From contig OY979717.1 in assembly GCA_963855995.1 (NCBI GenBank), positions 33,881,997 through 33,945,996 on the forward strand: a stretch of DNA of 64,000 nt. Reading direction: 5' to 3'. Positions 11,830-21,372 of the stretch are shown here, one piece after another. The notes below the pieces were generated by a model. That model did no database searches and was not told where the DNA came from. It saw nothing but the letters and a program-made list of their open reading frames with translations. The stretch is from Muricea muricata. Its lineage: Eukaryota; Cnidaria; Anthozoa; Malacalcyonacea; Plexauridae. The position numbers and the translations under genes were made by a program. Numbering within the stretch: the first letter of the stretch is position 1; each line of letters opens with the position of its first letter.

Positions 11830-12710
11830 GGATTGAAAGAGCCTTCTCGGTTCCGTGTCTGTTTCGGTTCTTTTAAACAAACAATATGTACAAAGAATTT
11901 GCTCAACAAATTATATCACAACTTCAAATTCATATTCAAATTAAAAAGTTAATTGAATAATTATGAATTATAAATTGAAAATGAGTTTCATAATTTTCTT
12001 CTTACATCTATTTCCATGCATATTTTTTCTCACTTTTGTCTGTGAAGGTTTACACAACTTCATAGGCGAGGTTGTCACGTGAAAAGCCGAGACTGACGGT
12101 TCTTTTACGGACGCTCTGTGCCAACATCTCTGCCAAGAAGAAACCCGAACCGAGCGAGATTTTCAGTTAATCACGCACCTCCATTTTGTTTCCAATTTCG
12201 ACTCTGCACAGGTTTTGCCCCTAGTGACTTAGACGCGATCACACGATGGGACATGTCGCATGCGACTGTAATTCTAGCGCACGAAAACGACTGCTAGCGC
12301 TAATATTTCTGTTTATCAGTTACAGGCAAAATTTAAAATGTGATAGCCTTACACCCAAACTCAATTGCATACGCCAAATTGAGAATCGCACGGGACACGG
12401 GTAAACAGGCCTTACATACTTGATGATTTTTATGCTTATTCATTTCAAACATACTTTGAAAACCTTGTGGCAATCCCTATTTTAATTATAATATTGTCAT
12501 ATATTGTGATATTGATTGTAAAATATGCCTACACCTGAATAAACAATAGTGCAATTGTGCAGATTGTTAGCAACCACGTAGACCCATGTATGCAACGAGC
12601 GTACATATTTTTTATTAGTCTAGCTAGAAAAGAATTTTCTTTTCAAAAACTTTAACTTGTCGGTTAATGTCGATTTATCAATTTAATATTTTTTATCGCC
12701 TTCATGTAGA
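11830..12710. other. Non-coding region upstream of the DUF3472 gene, unit 1
   Basis: Homologous to 40950-41830 in unit 2 and 63529-64000 in unit 3, with small indels. No ORF of note. It ends at a pyrimidine-rich acceptor (TCGCCTTCATGTAG) that probably opens the first coding exon's 5' UTR. Confidence 0.6.
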
Positions 12711-12748
12711 ACCCACGCCGAAAACATCGACTTTATAGAATTCTAAAA

Positions 12749-13531
12749 ATGCCAGATGTATCAAAGCTACGACTTACTTCGGTCAGTGTCCAAGATTATG
12801 GTAGCAACCAAGGCGAGTACTCGCGTGATAACCGTTCAGTTGGAGGTAAAAACATCTGGATCGCTCAAAGCATCAGTCGAGTAATATTCAACTCAGGAGG
12901 CGCATGGATCATCACCGGTACTAATTATATCCAAGAAGTTCTAAGCGGTACGGCTACCGGAGGTTTCGCGTCTTCCAACCGCGCCGGGGACACGCCATAC
13001 GAAGCCGATTGGAGTCCGAATTATAAAGTGAGTGAAGTGTACCTGACAGCATCAGCACGTTGGGTCCCTGCTACAGAGGTCTTCCTATCTCCATCCGTGC
13101 ACATCGCTTGGTCAGCTCCCTCTAATCCACAAGCGATAACCTGGTTCTACACGGAGGTAACTGTGACCGAGTCGGCTATCAACACGTACTACATGACGAA
13201 CGGATTCTACGGTGGCTACATGGGCATCCAAGATCGCACGCCAAAATGGGTCATCTTCTCAATATGGGACAAGACGTCCACTGACGACGATCCTAATGCA
13301 TCACCTGATGACTTGGTGAAGCTCATTGCCAAAGGAAAGGATGTGAAAGTTACACGTTTCGGTGGAGAGGGCACGGGAGGGAAAAGTTACCTTGAATATA
13401 CGTGGAATGTTGGTCAAACATACCAGCTGATGGTCAACGTTCGACCGAGTGTGGAGCCGGACAAAGCTATCTTCACTGGTTGGTTCCGTATCCCTGAGCT
13501 GAATATCTGGCGGATGCTCGCGTCATTTCAG
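12749..13531 (+). CDS. DUF3472-family protein, copy 1, first coding exon
   Basis: 261 codons from the ATG at 12749 to a phase-0 donor (CATTTCAG|GTACTT). With the exon at 15662-16009 it encodes 376 residues. The sequence matches what I know of the DUF3472 family: a beta-rich N-terminal part (about residues 35-150), then the core phrases GGYMGIQDRTPKWVIFSIWD and FGGEGTGGKSYLEYTWNVG. The family is widespread in bacteria and aquatic animals and has no established function. No signal peptide or membrane segment is seen. The start is chosen because a likely splice acceptor lies 38 bases upstream and the second copy keeps the same ATG. Open and apparently intact. It differs from copy 2 at about 18 residues, including R/L, I/T, K/N and V/A changes. 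Confidence 0.85.
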
Positions 13532-14226
13532 GTACTTCCATGGAGTAAATGTGTCTTAATCTCACGAAGAAATCATCAAATATAGATCCTCGGACAGGAA
13601 CCAAACCATAGTTAATAGAGCCAGATGGTTTGGAAATGCATTAGAATTACAATGTAAGTCATTATCTATGCTTTTGTTCTGGTTTATGCAAAAATAAGTA
13701 CGGCCTTTGTCGTCACGTGCGTATTGTATTTTTACCAAACTAACCAATAACAACGTTTTGGAAAAGTAAGCCATCCGCGACTTGAACAATAGGGTAAATC
13801 AAGAATTCCTATTGGTGGATTTGGCAAAAACACAATATACATGTGACGACCAAGAACAATATTTTTGCATGAACTTTGACCAACATAGATAATGAGTTAT
13901 ATTATTGTTACTCTCATGAATTTTCAAACCATCTACTCTATTAACTTTGAGCAAACCCACTGTCCTAAGCCAATGGTTTAATTCGTGCACTGCACCGGCA
14001 TCGCAAAGCCGTTGATTCATTCACGCGTGATGTAATTTTTATAGAATAATGGTATTTTTTCTCGACAGTTTGCTATCAAGGCACATTTACCCTAACTTTA
14101 GAAATTATCCGATATTTAGTAAAGTGCCATAGAATCAAAATTTCTTTACCTCGACTATTTGCATCAATGCATGGTTTACCACCCAAGAATTCATAAAAAA
14201 TAACACTTTCTTTTGACAGCTATCTA

Positions 14227-14693
14227 CAGGGTGTCCCAAAAACCCCCAAAACTATTGAAAATGATCTGTTGTTAGAATTTCAATGCTTAGCACTAAATTG
14301 AACCCACGAGTGGATAAAGTATTGACATAACTGTCATAATTGATAGTAATACTCAGTGTTAACCATTTTTATGCCAGACAAAAATTTAAAAGTGTTTCGC
14401 ACTTCAGTTGTACTGAGTGTTCTCGTATAACTTAACACAATGAAAAGTCTTTGTTCGCCAGTTAGTTGAACCATTTCTCTCGAAGTGATAACAGGACTAA
14501 TCAGCATTGTTTTCATTCTTTCTAAGCCTGATTTGCTTTTAGAGTTTAGAGAAAACAATTTACAAATGTAAATTCCCATGAGCAAAACAAACGTACTTTA
14601 CAAAGATATTTTAATTTCTTAACAAGTGCTAGGACATTCAAATGTTAACAATAGATCATTTTCAATAGTTTTTGGGGTTTTTGGGACACCCTG
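14227..14693. mobile_element. Mariner-type MITE in the DUF3472 intron, unit 1 only
   Basis: 467 bp with inverted CAGGGTGTCCCAAAAA ends and TA on each side (14225-14226 and 14694-14695). The unit 2 intron at about 43500-43510 reads GCTATCTAGAATTTCC, an exact empty site with one TA. It contains only a meaningless 83-codon minus-strand ORF. Confidence 0.9.
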
Positions 14694-14863
14694 TAGAATT
14701 TCTATTCAGTGCAATTTGGCGAGAGAGCGGAATTTTGCGATCGCTATCTTTTGAAATATGTTCAGCCAGCCATATATAATGATATGCATATGTACTTGAC
14801 AACACACACTTCATAAGAAAGAAATCGCACAAATCTGTGCGCTCGCTAGATTGCTCGGAAAGA

Positions 14864-14936
14864 AAATCTGGCTTTAGTGGTCAGAGCATTGCATGTACGA
14901 CATCGCGAAAAAGAAATTCGATTCCTGCTGAGGGTT
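14864..14936 (+). other. tRNA-like (SINE-type) relic in the DUF3472 intron, unit 1
   Basis: A box A-like TTTAGTGGTCAGAGCA is followed at tRNA-like distance by a box B-like AATTCGATTCCT. I could not fold a convincing acceptor stem, so a working tRNA is unlikely. It is better read as the head of an old tRNA-derived SINE or a decayed tRNA. It is also present in unit 2 near 43678. Confidence 0.35.
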
Positions 14937-15010
14937 CATATTGATGAATAATTTCAACTGTTCATGAGAGATTACCATTCGAGATTAAGGCACATTATAA
15001 CCCTTTAATA

Positions 15011-15594
15011 TTATACCTCAAATTCAAATTGTCCAATCAAAATATCGTATTTCTACCACGTGATGAGGTGATTTCTCACTGTATCTCACTTTTAAAGTGA
15101 GATACCACTGAATCTCACTTTTAAAGTGAGATACAGTAAAGATCTCACGCTGTCATGGCAACGCTTGTACACGCAAGCACAGATTGGCAAGTTTTCGTAA
15201 ACAAAAATGGCGGGATGTGCGAAAAGTTTGATGAACTTCACGAAGAATTATAAATTATTTTGGAGGACAAGGACGTTGAAAACACAAATATTTAAAAAAT
15301 TAAAAAGAATTTTCTGTACTTCTCGTTATGAAAATAAACAAAGAACTGGCTATTTTGTATTTTAGAGCATCGTATTCACGAAGGTATGTTCAACTTAAAG
15401 AACTTAAAAGTTTATTCTTACGGAAGTTTTTGATTTTCGGTATAATATATCATTTATAGACCCTCCGCTCGGGGGATTCAGTGAAATATTTCCTTCAGTG
15501 ATGATATTTCCCTCGGGCTAAAGCCCTCGAAGAATATCATCACTTCAGGAAATATTTCACTGAGTCCCCCTCGCTCTGGGTATATGAATGATAA
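15011..15594. mobile_element. Palindrome-rich insertion in the DUF3472 intron, unit 1 only
   Basis: About 580 bp between CCTTTAA and GAATTACCC that are adjacent in unit 2 (near 43815). It holds two copies of TCTCACTTTTAAAGTGAGA (about 15085-15135) and a larger palindrome at about 15440-15590 with arms CAGTGAAATATTTCC. The termini and target duplication were not settled, so the element type is open. Confidence 0.55.
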
Positions 15595-15661
15595 GAATTA
15601 CCCATTATCGAGTGAGGTGCTACAAAATCACGACTGATTATTTACTCTTAACTCGTTTCAG

Positions 15662-16009
15662 GTACGCCCATTAGCAACAAGCAAGACATTCCACGGCATC
15701 TATTCTTTCATTGAAGATTGGATTGGAAACGGACACCGACGCCAAGGAGAATGGGGGCCGACGTGGATCAAGTCAGATACCGGCTCCTGGGTACAAGCAA
15801 CAGTTGGACGAGGTACGACCACTGGACCGAGCGCCAAAAACCGTAATCTCTTCTTGTCCCAAGATCAAAAGCGCATCGGAATGACAAGTGGAGGGCCTGC
15901 ATTAGAGGATACATCACTGGGCCCGTACACGTCTGCAAATACCTCTCTTCCAACTGTGCTGTCCTTGAATCCTCTGCCGTCTAATGATGGAGATCCTGCA
16001 CGCGTGTGA
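15662..16009 (+). CDS. DUF3472-family protein, copy 1, second coding exon
   Basis: Acceptor CTCGTTTCAG at 15661, phase 0, 115 codons and a TGA at 16007-16009. It completes the DUF3472 domain: SFIEDWIGNGHRRQGEWGP, a TGSWVQA phrase, then a low-complexity tail ending NDGDPARV. The junction (ASFQ|VRPLATSK) and the same structure in unit 2 support the splice. The 2.13-kb intron has collected a mariner MITE and a second insertion that are absent from unit 2. Confidence 0.85.
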   Translation, partial: VRPLATSKTFHGIYSFIEDWIGNGHRRQGEWGPTWIKSDTGSWVQATVGRGTTTGPSAKNRNLFLSQDQKRIGMTSGGPALEDTSLGPYTSANTSLPTVLSLNPLPSNDGDPARV

Positions 16010-16935
16010 CGTTATTTGCCCGATCCTTTCACGATTTACGATTTCATTTTTCGTACAGTACAATTCGTAAAGGTGAACAAACATAATCTGAGGAACCATA
16101 TTGTAGCACTACTAATCATAATACTAATGATCATATTAATACTAATTACGACACTTAATAAGCATTTTGCACGTCATCGATGCGTTTACAGCGGTTAAAA
16201 CAATAGAATCTGCACATAAAATTTCCAACAATTGTTACTAATAAAAATTTATGCTAACAAAGAAATCTACCTTAAATTGTTACAGCAAATTATTTCATAG
16301 CCTAATAAAATTGTAAAGATGCCACTGTTGGGAGCATGATGTCCCTACAATACACTTTTGTTAGGGGTTGATTATATGATCACGCTTACCCGGGATTAAA
16401 TGAAGCGTAAAATGATCTTGAGGTATTGAAAAAAGTCATTTAATGTATTACGAAACAACCAAAGTTAGATTGCCTTCAGTATTGATCAGTAAAAAACGTA
16501 TTTTACAAACATTTATGCCCAAGACTATTTTGTTTATTTCATATTTCGGCAAAACGAAAATCTAGAGAAATCAGGAATTAAACATTTTTTATATCATAAA
16601 CTATGACTTATTCCAATACCTCAAAATCATTCTACGCTTCATTTAATCTCGGGTAGGCGGGATCATATAATCAGCCCCTAAAAGATGAACGAATATAATC
16701 TTTAACTATTTAAACGTAGAGAGTTGTTGCACGACGATAACCTCCCCCCTGACATCATATTATTTTAACCTAAGGGACACAGAAACCAACTTAAACCGAA
16801 CGGGGCAGCCACTTAAATAGGCCACTGACTTCTGAAGTTTAATATTTTTAAGGTTTAATTCTTTCGATACAATATAATCGTGCAAAGTTAAAACTGCTGA
16901 AACATTTTAAAATGATTTTATTTGTTTAATGCGTG
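16010..16935. other. 3' UTR and downstream spacer, unit 1
   Basis: Contains the DUF3472 3' UTR and, at 16370-16680, a loose inverted repeat. One arm reads GGGTTGATTATATGATC with TGAAGCGTAAAATGATCTTGAGG, and it is mirrored near 16615-16680. This looks like a decayed MITE. No gene is seen. Confidence 0.45.
16240..16245 (+). terminator. Polyadenylation signal of DUF3472 copy 1
   Basis: AATAAA 231 bases after the stop codon. The same hexamer is kept at 44498-44503 downstream of copy 2. Confidence 0.5.
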
Positions 16936-17600
16936 AAGAGTATTGTCACTCTTGTAACCTTTCCATACACAGTATTGCCACGCCTGTAACCTTGCCATAC
17001 ACAGTATTGTCACGCCTGTAACATTGCCATACACAGTATTGTCACGCTTGTAACCTTTCCATACACAGTATTGCCACGCCTGTAACCTTGCATTATACAG
17101 TATTGTCACGCCTGTAACCTTGACATACACAGTATTGTCACGCCTGTAACCTTTCCATGCACAGTATTGCCACACCTGTAACCTTGCATTACACAGTATT
17201 GCCACGCCTGTAACCTTGCATTACACAGTATTGCCACACCTGTAACCTTGCATTACACAGTATTGCCACGCCTGTAACCTTGCATTATACAGTATTGCGA
17301 CGCCTGTAACCTTGCATTACACAGTATTGTCACGCCTGTAACCTTGCCATACACAGTATTGTCACGCCTGTAACCTTTCCATGCACAGTATTGCCACACC
17401 TGTAACCTTGCATTACACAGTATTGTCACGCCTGTAACCTTGCCATACACAGTATTGTCACGCCTGTAACCTTTCCACACACAGTATTGTCACGCCTGTA
17501 ACTTTTCCATACACAGTATTGTCACGCCTGTAACTTTTCCATACACAGTATAGCCACGCCTGTAACCTTACCATATACTATATTGCCAAGCCTATAAACA
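16936..17600. repeat. 32-bp minisatellite, left array, unit 1
   Basis: About 20 head-to-tail copies of a 32-bp unit, CACGCCTGTAACCTTGCCAT followed by ACACAGTATTGT, with variants. The shared frame gives long repetitive minus-strand ORFs that are not genes. The matching array in unit 2 (45212-45560) has about half as many copies. There are no spacers, so it is not a CRISPR-like array. Confidence 0.9.
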
Positions 17601-17672
17601 TACCGTATACGATTGAAGTGGTTTTCGTTGATGTACCGCAGGCTGTATGTTAGAGTTAAATACCGAGAAGGA

Positions 17673-17739
17673 GGGATGTATGTCATATACAGCCCCCAAG
17701 GACGCGCAGCGTCCGAGGGCTGTATATGACATACATCCC
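17673..17739. repeat. Hairpin with GGGATGTATGTCATATACAG arms
   Basis: 67-bp palindrome with arms of about 24 bp and a GC-rich centre around GACGCGCAGCGTC. It lies just after the left minisatellite and has no equivalent in unit 2. It is probably a small inserted palindromic element. Confidence 0.7.
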
Positions 17740-17977
17740 GACTTTCGAGGTATTTAAGTAACTTAATTTATTTTTGAAGAGGTTTTCTAACAGAGTCTTT
17801 TGATTTTAAACAATTTAAGTCGAGATTCGTTGAGATTTTCCACAACTTTGATCCAATTATTATTTAAGGAAAATAGCCAACTCAAAAATAAATTAACATA
17901 AATACCAGTCATTAGGCCTCTAGTGTGTTAAAGCACGGGGAGGGAGTTGATATTCAGCAGGGAAGAGCGGGGCTTAT

Positions 17978-18077
17978 GAATTGAATTAACCAGATAATTA
18001 TAAATGCACGGGCTGTATCTAAATGCAGCTCGCTGAATACAGCTCGTGCATTTATAATTATTTAGTTAATTCAATTC
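17978..18077. repeat. 100-bp palindrome, GAATTGAATTAAC arms
   Basis: The arms pair over about 43 bases with few mismatches (GAATTGAATTAACCAG... / ...TTAGTTAATTCAATTC), around a centre with CTGTATCTAAATGCAGCTCG. Unit 2 keeps the left arm near 45830-45870 but the right arm differs. Confidence 0.7.
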
Positions 18078-18260
18078 ATTTGTCCGCTCTTCCCTCCTTA
18101 ATATTAAATCCCTCCCGTACTTTATCATGCTTTACTGGTGCTTTATTATTTCTTTCGTTCGCCCATTCTTTCCGAGCACGAACTGCCCAAGCTGTATTAT
18201 GTTTCGTGTTTAACGGGATTCGGCCTTCTTTCTTTTTCTCCAACTCTTCATCGCTGATAA
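18076..18260 (-). pseudogene. 3' half of a split ORF (KIAA1958/DUF3504-like N-terminal region), unit 1
   Basis: Encodes EELEKKKEGRIPLNTKHNTA followed by WAVRARKEWANERN. This resembles the region ahead of the recombinase-like DUF3504 domain in cnidarian KIAA1958-like or Crypton-derived proteins. The upstream half lies at 27465-27658, separated by the 9.2-kb insertion. In unit 2 the two halves are adjacent (45898-46261). The recombinase domain itself is absent; the ORF runs into the palindrome. Identity is from memory of the motif and moderate. Confidence 0.45.
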
Positions 18261-18892
18261 TGATATTGCTGGGACCATAGGCGTACCGGTCAAAAAAGAT
18301 TGGGGGGGGGGGGCGGACACATTTTTGCCCGACGCATCCTAAAGTTGCCCGACGGGTCAAAAATTAATCAAAAAATCGTTTAATCGATGCATGAGGCAAC
18401 ACTATATCTATATTAATACGTATCATATTACAGCACGTACTAGCAATATAATTTACGCCGCCACGTTTAATCAACTATGGTTATAATGGTTTAATTCAAG
18501 GAATAAGTTTTCCGGAATAGTGTAAGTTCTTTGTCAAACTTCTTATACACATGGAGTATATTTCCACGTTATGCATTTCAAAACTCGAAGAAAATAAAAG
18601 TTCTAAACTATGGATACGTAGCATGGAGGCAAATTATTAGTCATTACTCCATTCTGGCTGGCTCCATCGATACAATTACGATTACTCGACTCGTTCTCTT
18701 TCGTTACATTTCTCTGACCAACAAAAGTGACAAGTTCAAATGTTCACTGCTTCCTGCATGTCAACGCAGTAAAGAACAGGACGCAAAGCTTAAGTCCACT
18801 GACAGTACTTTTAACCAATAGAAATGCTTTCAATAACATTTTTTCTACGGCAGAATGTTGTTTAGATACTTTAATAAGTATTGTAGAGAATT

Positions 18893-20083
18893 TCAAAAAA
18901 ACTGTAAAGTCCTGTGACTGCGTCCACCGAAAACGTCAAAGATTTTTTCAATGTCGTTTTCAATTGTACGATTAGTGTAAACACGTTCCATTGCTAAAAG
19001 CGCAATACTAGAGAGGCGGTCTTGACCCATTGTCGAACGCAGGTATGTTTTCACGCGGCGTAGTCCATTAAACAAACGCTCAGCAGAACATGACGTGGCT
19101 GGAATGGTTGCCAATATGGAACTGGTTTTGTAAAAGACTGGAAGAACTTCATGGAGGCCATTTTCATAAAGAGTGTTAACAACGGTTGCTGCTTGGTTGC
19201 CTTCGAACGGTACTGGATTATCAAACAGGAAATTCTGAAAGACCTTCACCTCAGCGTCTAATATTGCTTTATCAAGTGAATAGGTTGAAGAAACAAAAGA
19301 AAAACTGTCTTCTGGTGGTGTTTGACTGAGAACGACGTCAGCTAAAGCACACAAGATATGTTGATCATTCGTTTCAAAGCGGTTTTTCATCTCACTGAGT
19401 ATCTTATCCAAGGTCTGATAGTAGGCGGTAACTCGATAATGGCTCTCTGGTGTTGCTTGTTGATGCGGGGTCGTGCTGGAAGACTCGCCAATTAGAGACT
19501 GTAACCTACGTGACGGAGCTTTGGCTCTCCGCGCCGCCGCATCTATGAATGAAAATCTGATACCGGCGATTTCTTTCCTTATTTCATCAGACAAGATTTG
19601 AGCTCTTGACCATACTAGATGGAAGCCTTCTTCATTTCAGCATTTCGGCAATCATTGAGTCTGCTGTTTTCTTAGCAGTGATGACATCCATATTCTTCCC
19701 TTGAAGATACTTGGATAGGCTGTCTGTATTTGATAGAACAACTTTGAGCAATATCAAGCCAAAAACCAATTTAAAGTCACAAATTGAACTTAGTAAGGTA
19801 TTGCTATCGGTATAAAGTTTGGGGTCGCGATCATCACAGTAGGAAAGAAGCGTACGAATAATTCTTGTCATTTGCTCTAACACCGCTCTTACAGCCTCCC
19901 AACCACTACTTACAAAAATGCCATGTATCTGCGATTGCGACGTTTCACTTTCTTCCTACTATGGACGTTTTTCATGTGGGTATTTGCGTGGTCTGCATCC
20001 ATTTCCTTTTGACATTCATTGCACTTTACTCGATACCACCGGTAAGCTCGTTTTCGTGGTCCAGTTTTAGGTTTAGAAAACAT
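18893..20083 (-). pseudogene. Decayed hAT transposase (ZMYM1-like type)
   Basis: Three pieces on the minus strand. At 19910-20083, 57 codons from an ATG encode a basic start and a zinc-finger pattern (CNEC ... HANTHMKNVH). At 19632-19883 lies a middle helical region. At 18893-19630 lies the C-terminal hAT dimerisation region with the hallmark phrase PATSCSAERLFNGLRRVKTY and RLSSIALLAMER. The last two join across a one-base shift near 19632 (reading ...EEGFHLVWSRAQIL). The total is far shorter than the usual 600-800 residues, so the catalytic centre is largely deleted. A relic. Confidence 0.75.
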
Positions 20084-20421
20084 AATGAATTTGCTAAAGC
20101 ACTGTAAAATAGCAAAAATATAGGGAAATATTTATTGATTAAGTTGCGAATTACATATCATGAATAACAATAACAAACGCTTATTTTGCGCCAGTGTTAT
20201 CAAGTTATCAAAATTAAATATCAAAACCAAACCTCGACTAAAATAAAATTCCAAAATCACAAAAATTACATCCAACAACTTTTTTGATAAATTACTATTG
20301 TATTATAAATTCGATTCAAAGTTGGTTTGCCTGAATGTGAAACAACTTTAAAGGAAAATGGCAATATATTTTCTTATCGGCTTATTTACAAAAAGCTTTG
20401 AAGTCATTGTAATATCCGTTG
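20084..20421. other. AT-rich spacer between the hAT relic and the Helitron
   Basis: No ORF or repeat of note. The 3' end of the Helitron (CTRR with a preceding hairpin on the minus strand) should lie here or just to the left, but I could not identify it with confidence. Confidence 0.4.
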
Positions 20422-21265
20422 TTATTGTTTTGGCAACATATCCTTAACACGCAAGTTTTTAAAGATGTACGTTTCACCTGTCTCGATGGAATTGACTTGA
20501 TCCTCCCATAATAGAATTTTCATTTGTCCTGATGGATCAAGTAGTATTCCCTCTTGCTTGTCAAGTGTTTTATTAAGTTTTGTTGTTATTTTCTTGACAT
20601 TATCCAAGCTGTGCACTTTCACCTTTACTGTAACAAATTGTTCTGCTACCGCATTTTTTGTCGAGTCCAGTGTAGTAATTCTGTCTGAAGGCACGAAATT
20701 TGGCGTGAACATTTGTTCTTCGGTCAATGTTGTGGGTGATATTTCAGTTTTTTGGTCCACAACAACATCATTCGAAGCTGCAGTGCAAAACTGGTTTATC
20801 TTTACTGGCACTTTTTGATCCTGAAAATGGCTCATATTTGCTCTTTTCTCTGGGGAGAAACAGACTCCTCTTCTTGTATGGGATTTGGTTTGGATATTGA
20901 AGTTGAAATATTTTCTGTTTCCATTGCTTTTGACTGGTGAGACATTGACAAGGTATGCACACATTTCTTCATTGTCGTCTGATGATGTACCTGTCAATAA
21001 ATATTTTTTATTATGTTTCACTTTGTGGTAAGAAGGAATTTTTCAAGTATTGATTAATCAATGCAAGAAGGTACCGTACTCAAGGATTGGCTATGTTCAC
21101 TTGATCAATTAATTTGCGTTCAATTAGACAGTATACAATAGTTTTTTACAATTCTTGAGCACATCCTATGAAACGTTTACAGATTGGAATTTGACAGACC
21201 AAATTTCAGAAACGCTCAAGTATTACTTGATTACCTAGAAAATACTTACCAGCTTGTAGATTCAT
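20422..21265 (-). CDS. Helitron RPA-like single-stranded-DNA-binding protein
   Basis: Two exons: 21250-21265 (ATG plus MNLQA, donor GTAAGT) and 20422-20990 (acceptor TTGACAG), joined in phase to give 194 residues. Two OB-fold-like regions are seen: residues about 10-65 (AYLVNVSPVK ... CFSPEKR) and about 110-190 (VTVKVKVH ... GILLDPSGQMKILLWEDQV ... NLRVKDML). The second resembles the large-subunit RPA DNA-binding domain. Helitrons commonly carry such a protein, presumed to coat single-stranded DNA during rolling-circle transposition. The frame is open throughout, unlike the other Helitron genes here. Confidence 0.7.
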
Positions 21266-21372
21266 TGTTCCCTTGTAACTATAAGCAGAAACATTATAGA
21301 ATATTAATTAAACAACTTCAATTTAAAAAAAAATAATTAAAAGTAAGGCAAAGTTATGTCTGATCAAATTCA

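Noticed and set aside
11685-11952. Short ORFs at the right end of the TIR transposon
   Set aside because: They read through the GC-rich terminal inverted repeat and show no protein features.
14334-14585. 83-codon minus-strand ORF inside the mariner MITE
   Set aside because: Too short and without any transposase motif; the element is non-autonomous.
16918-17480. Minus-strand ORFs with repeated YGKVTGVTIL-type phrases, also at 45159-45380 and 46320-46544
   Set aside because: Products of the 32-bp minisatellite; open only because the repeat unit lacks stops.
16936-17600. CRISPR-like array
   Set aside because: Repeats are head-to-tail with no spacers, and the genome is eukaryotic.
18270-18320. 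CATAGGCGTACCGG followed by a G-run as the left end of a complete hAT element
   Set aside because: No matching right end or 8-bp duplication could be found, so a complete element cannot be claimed.
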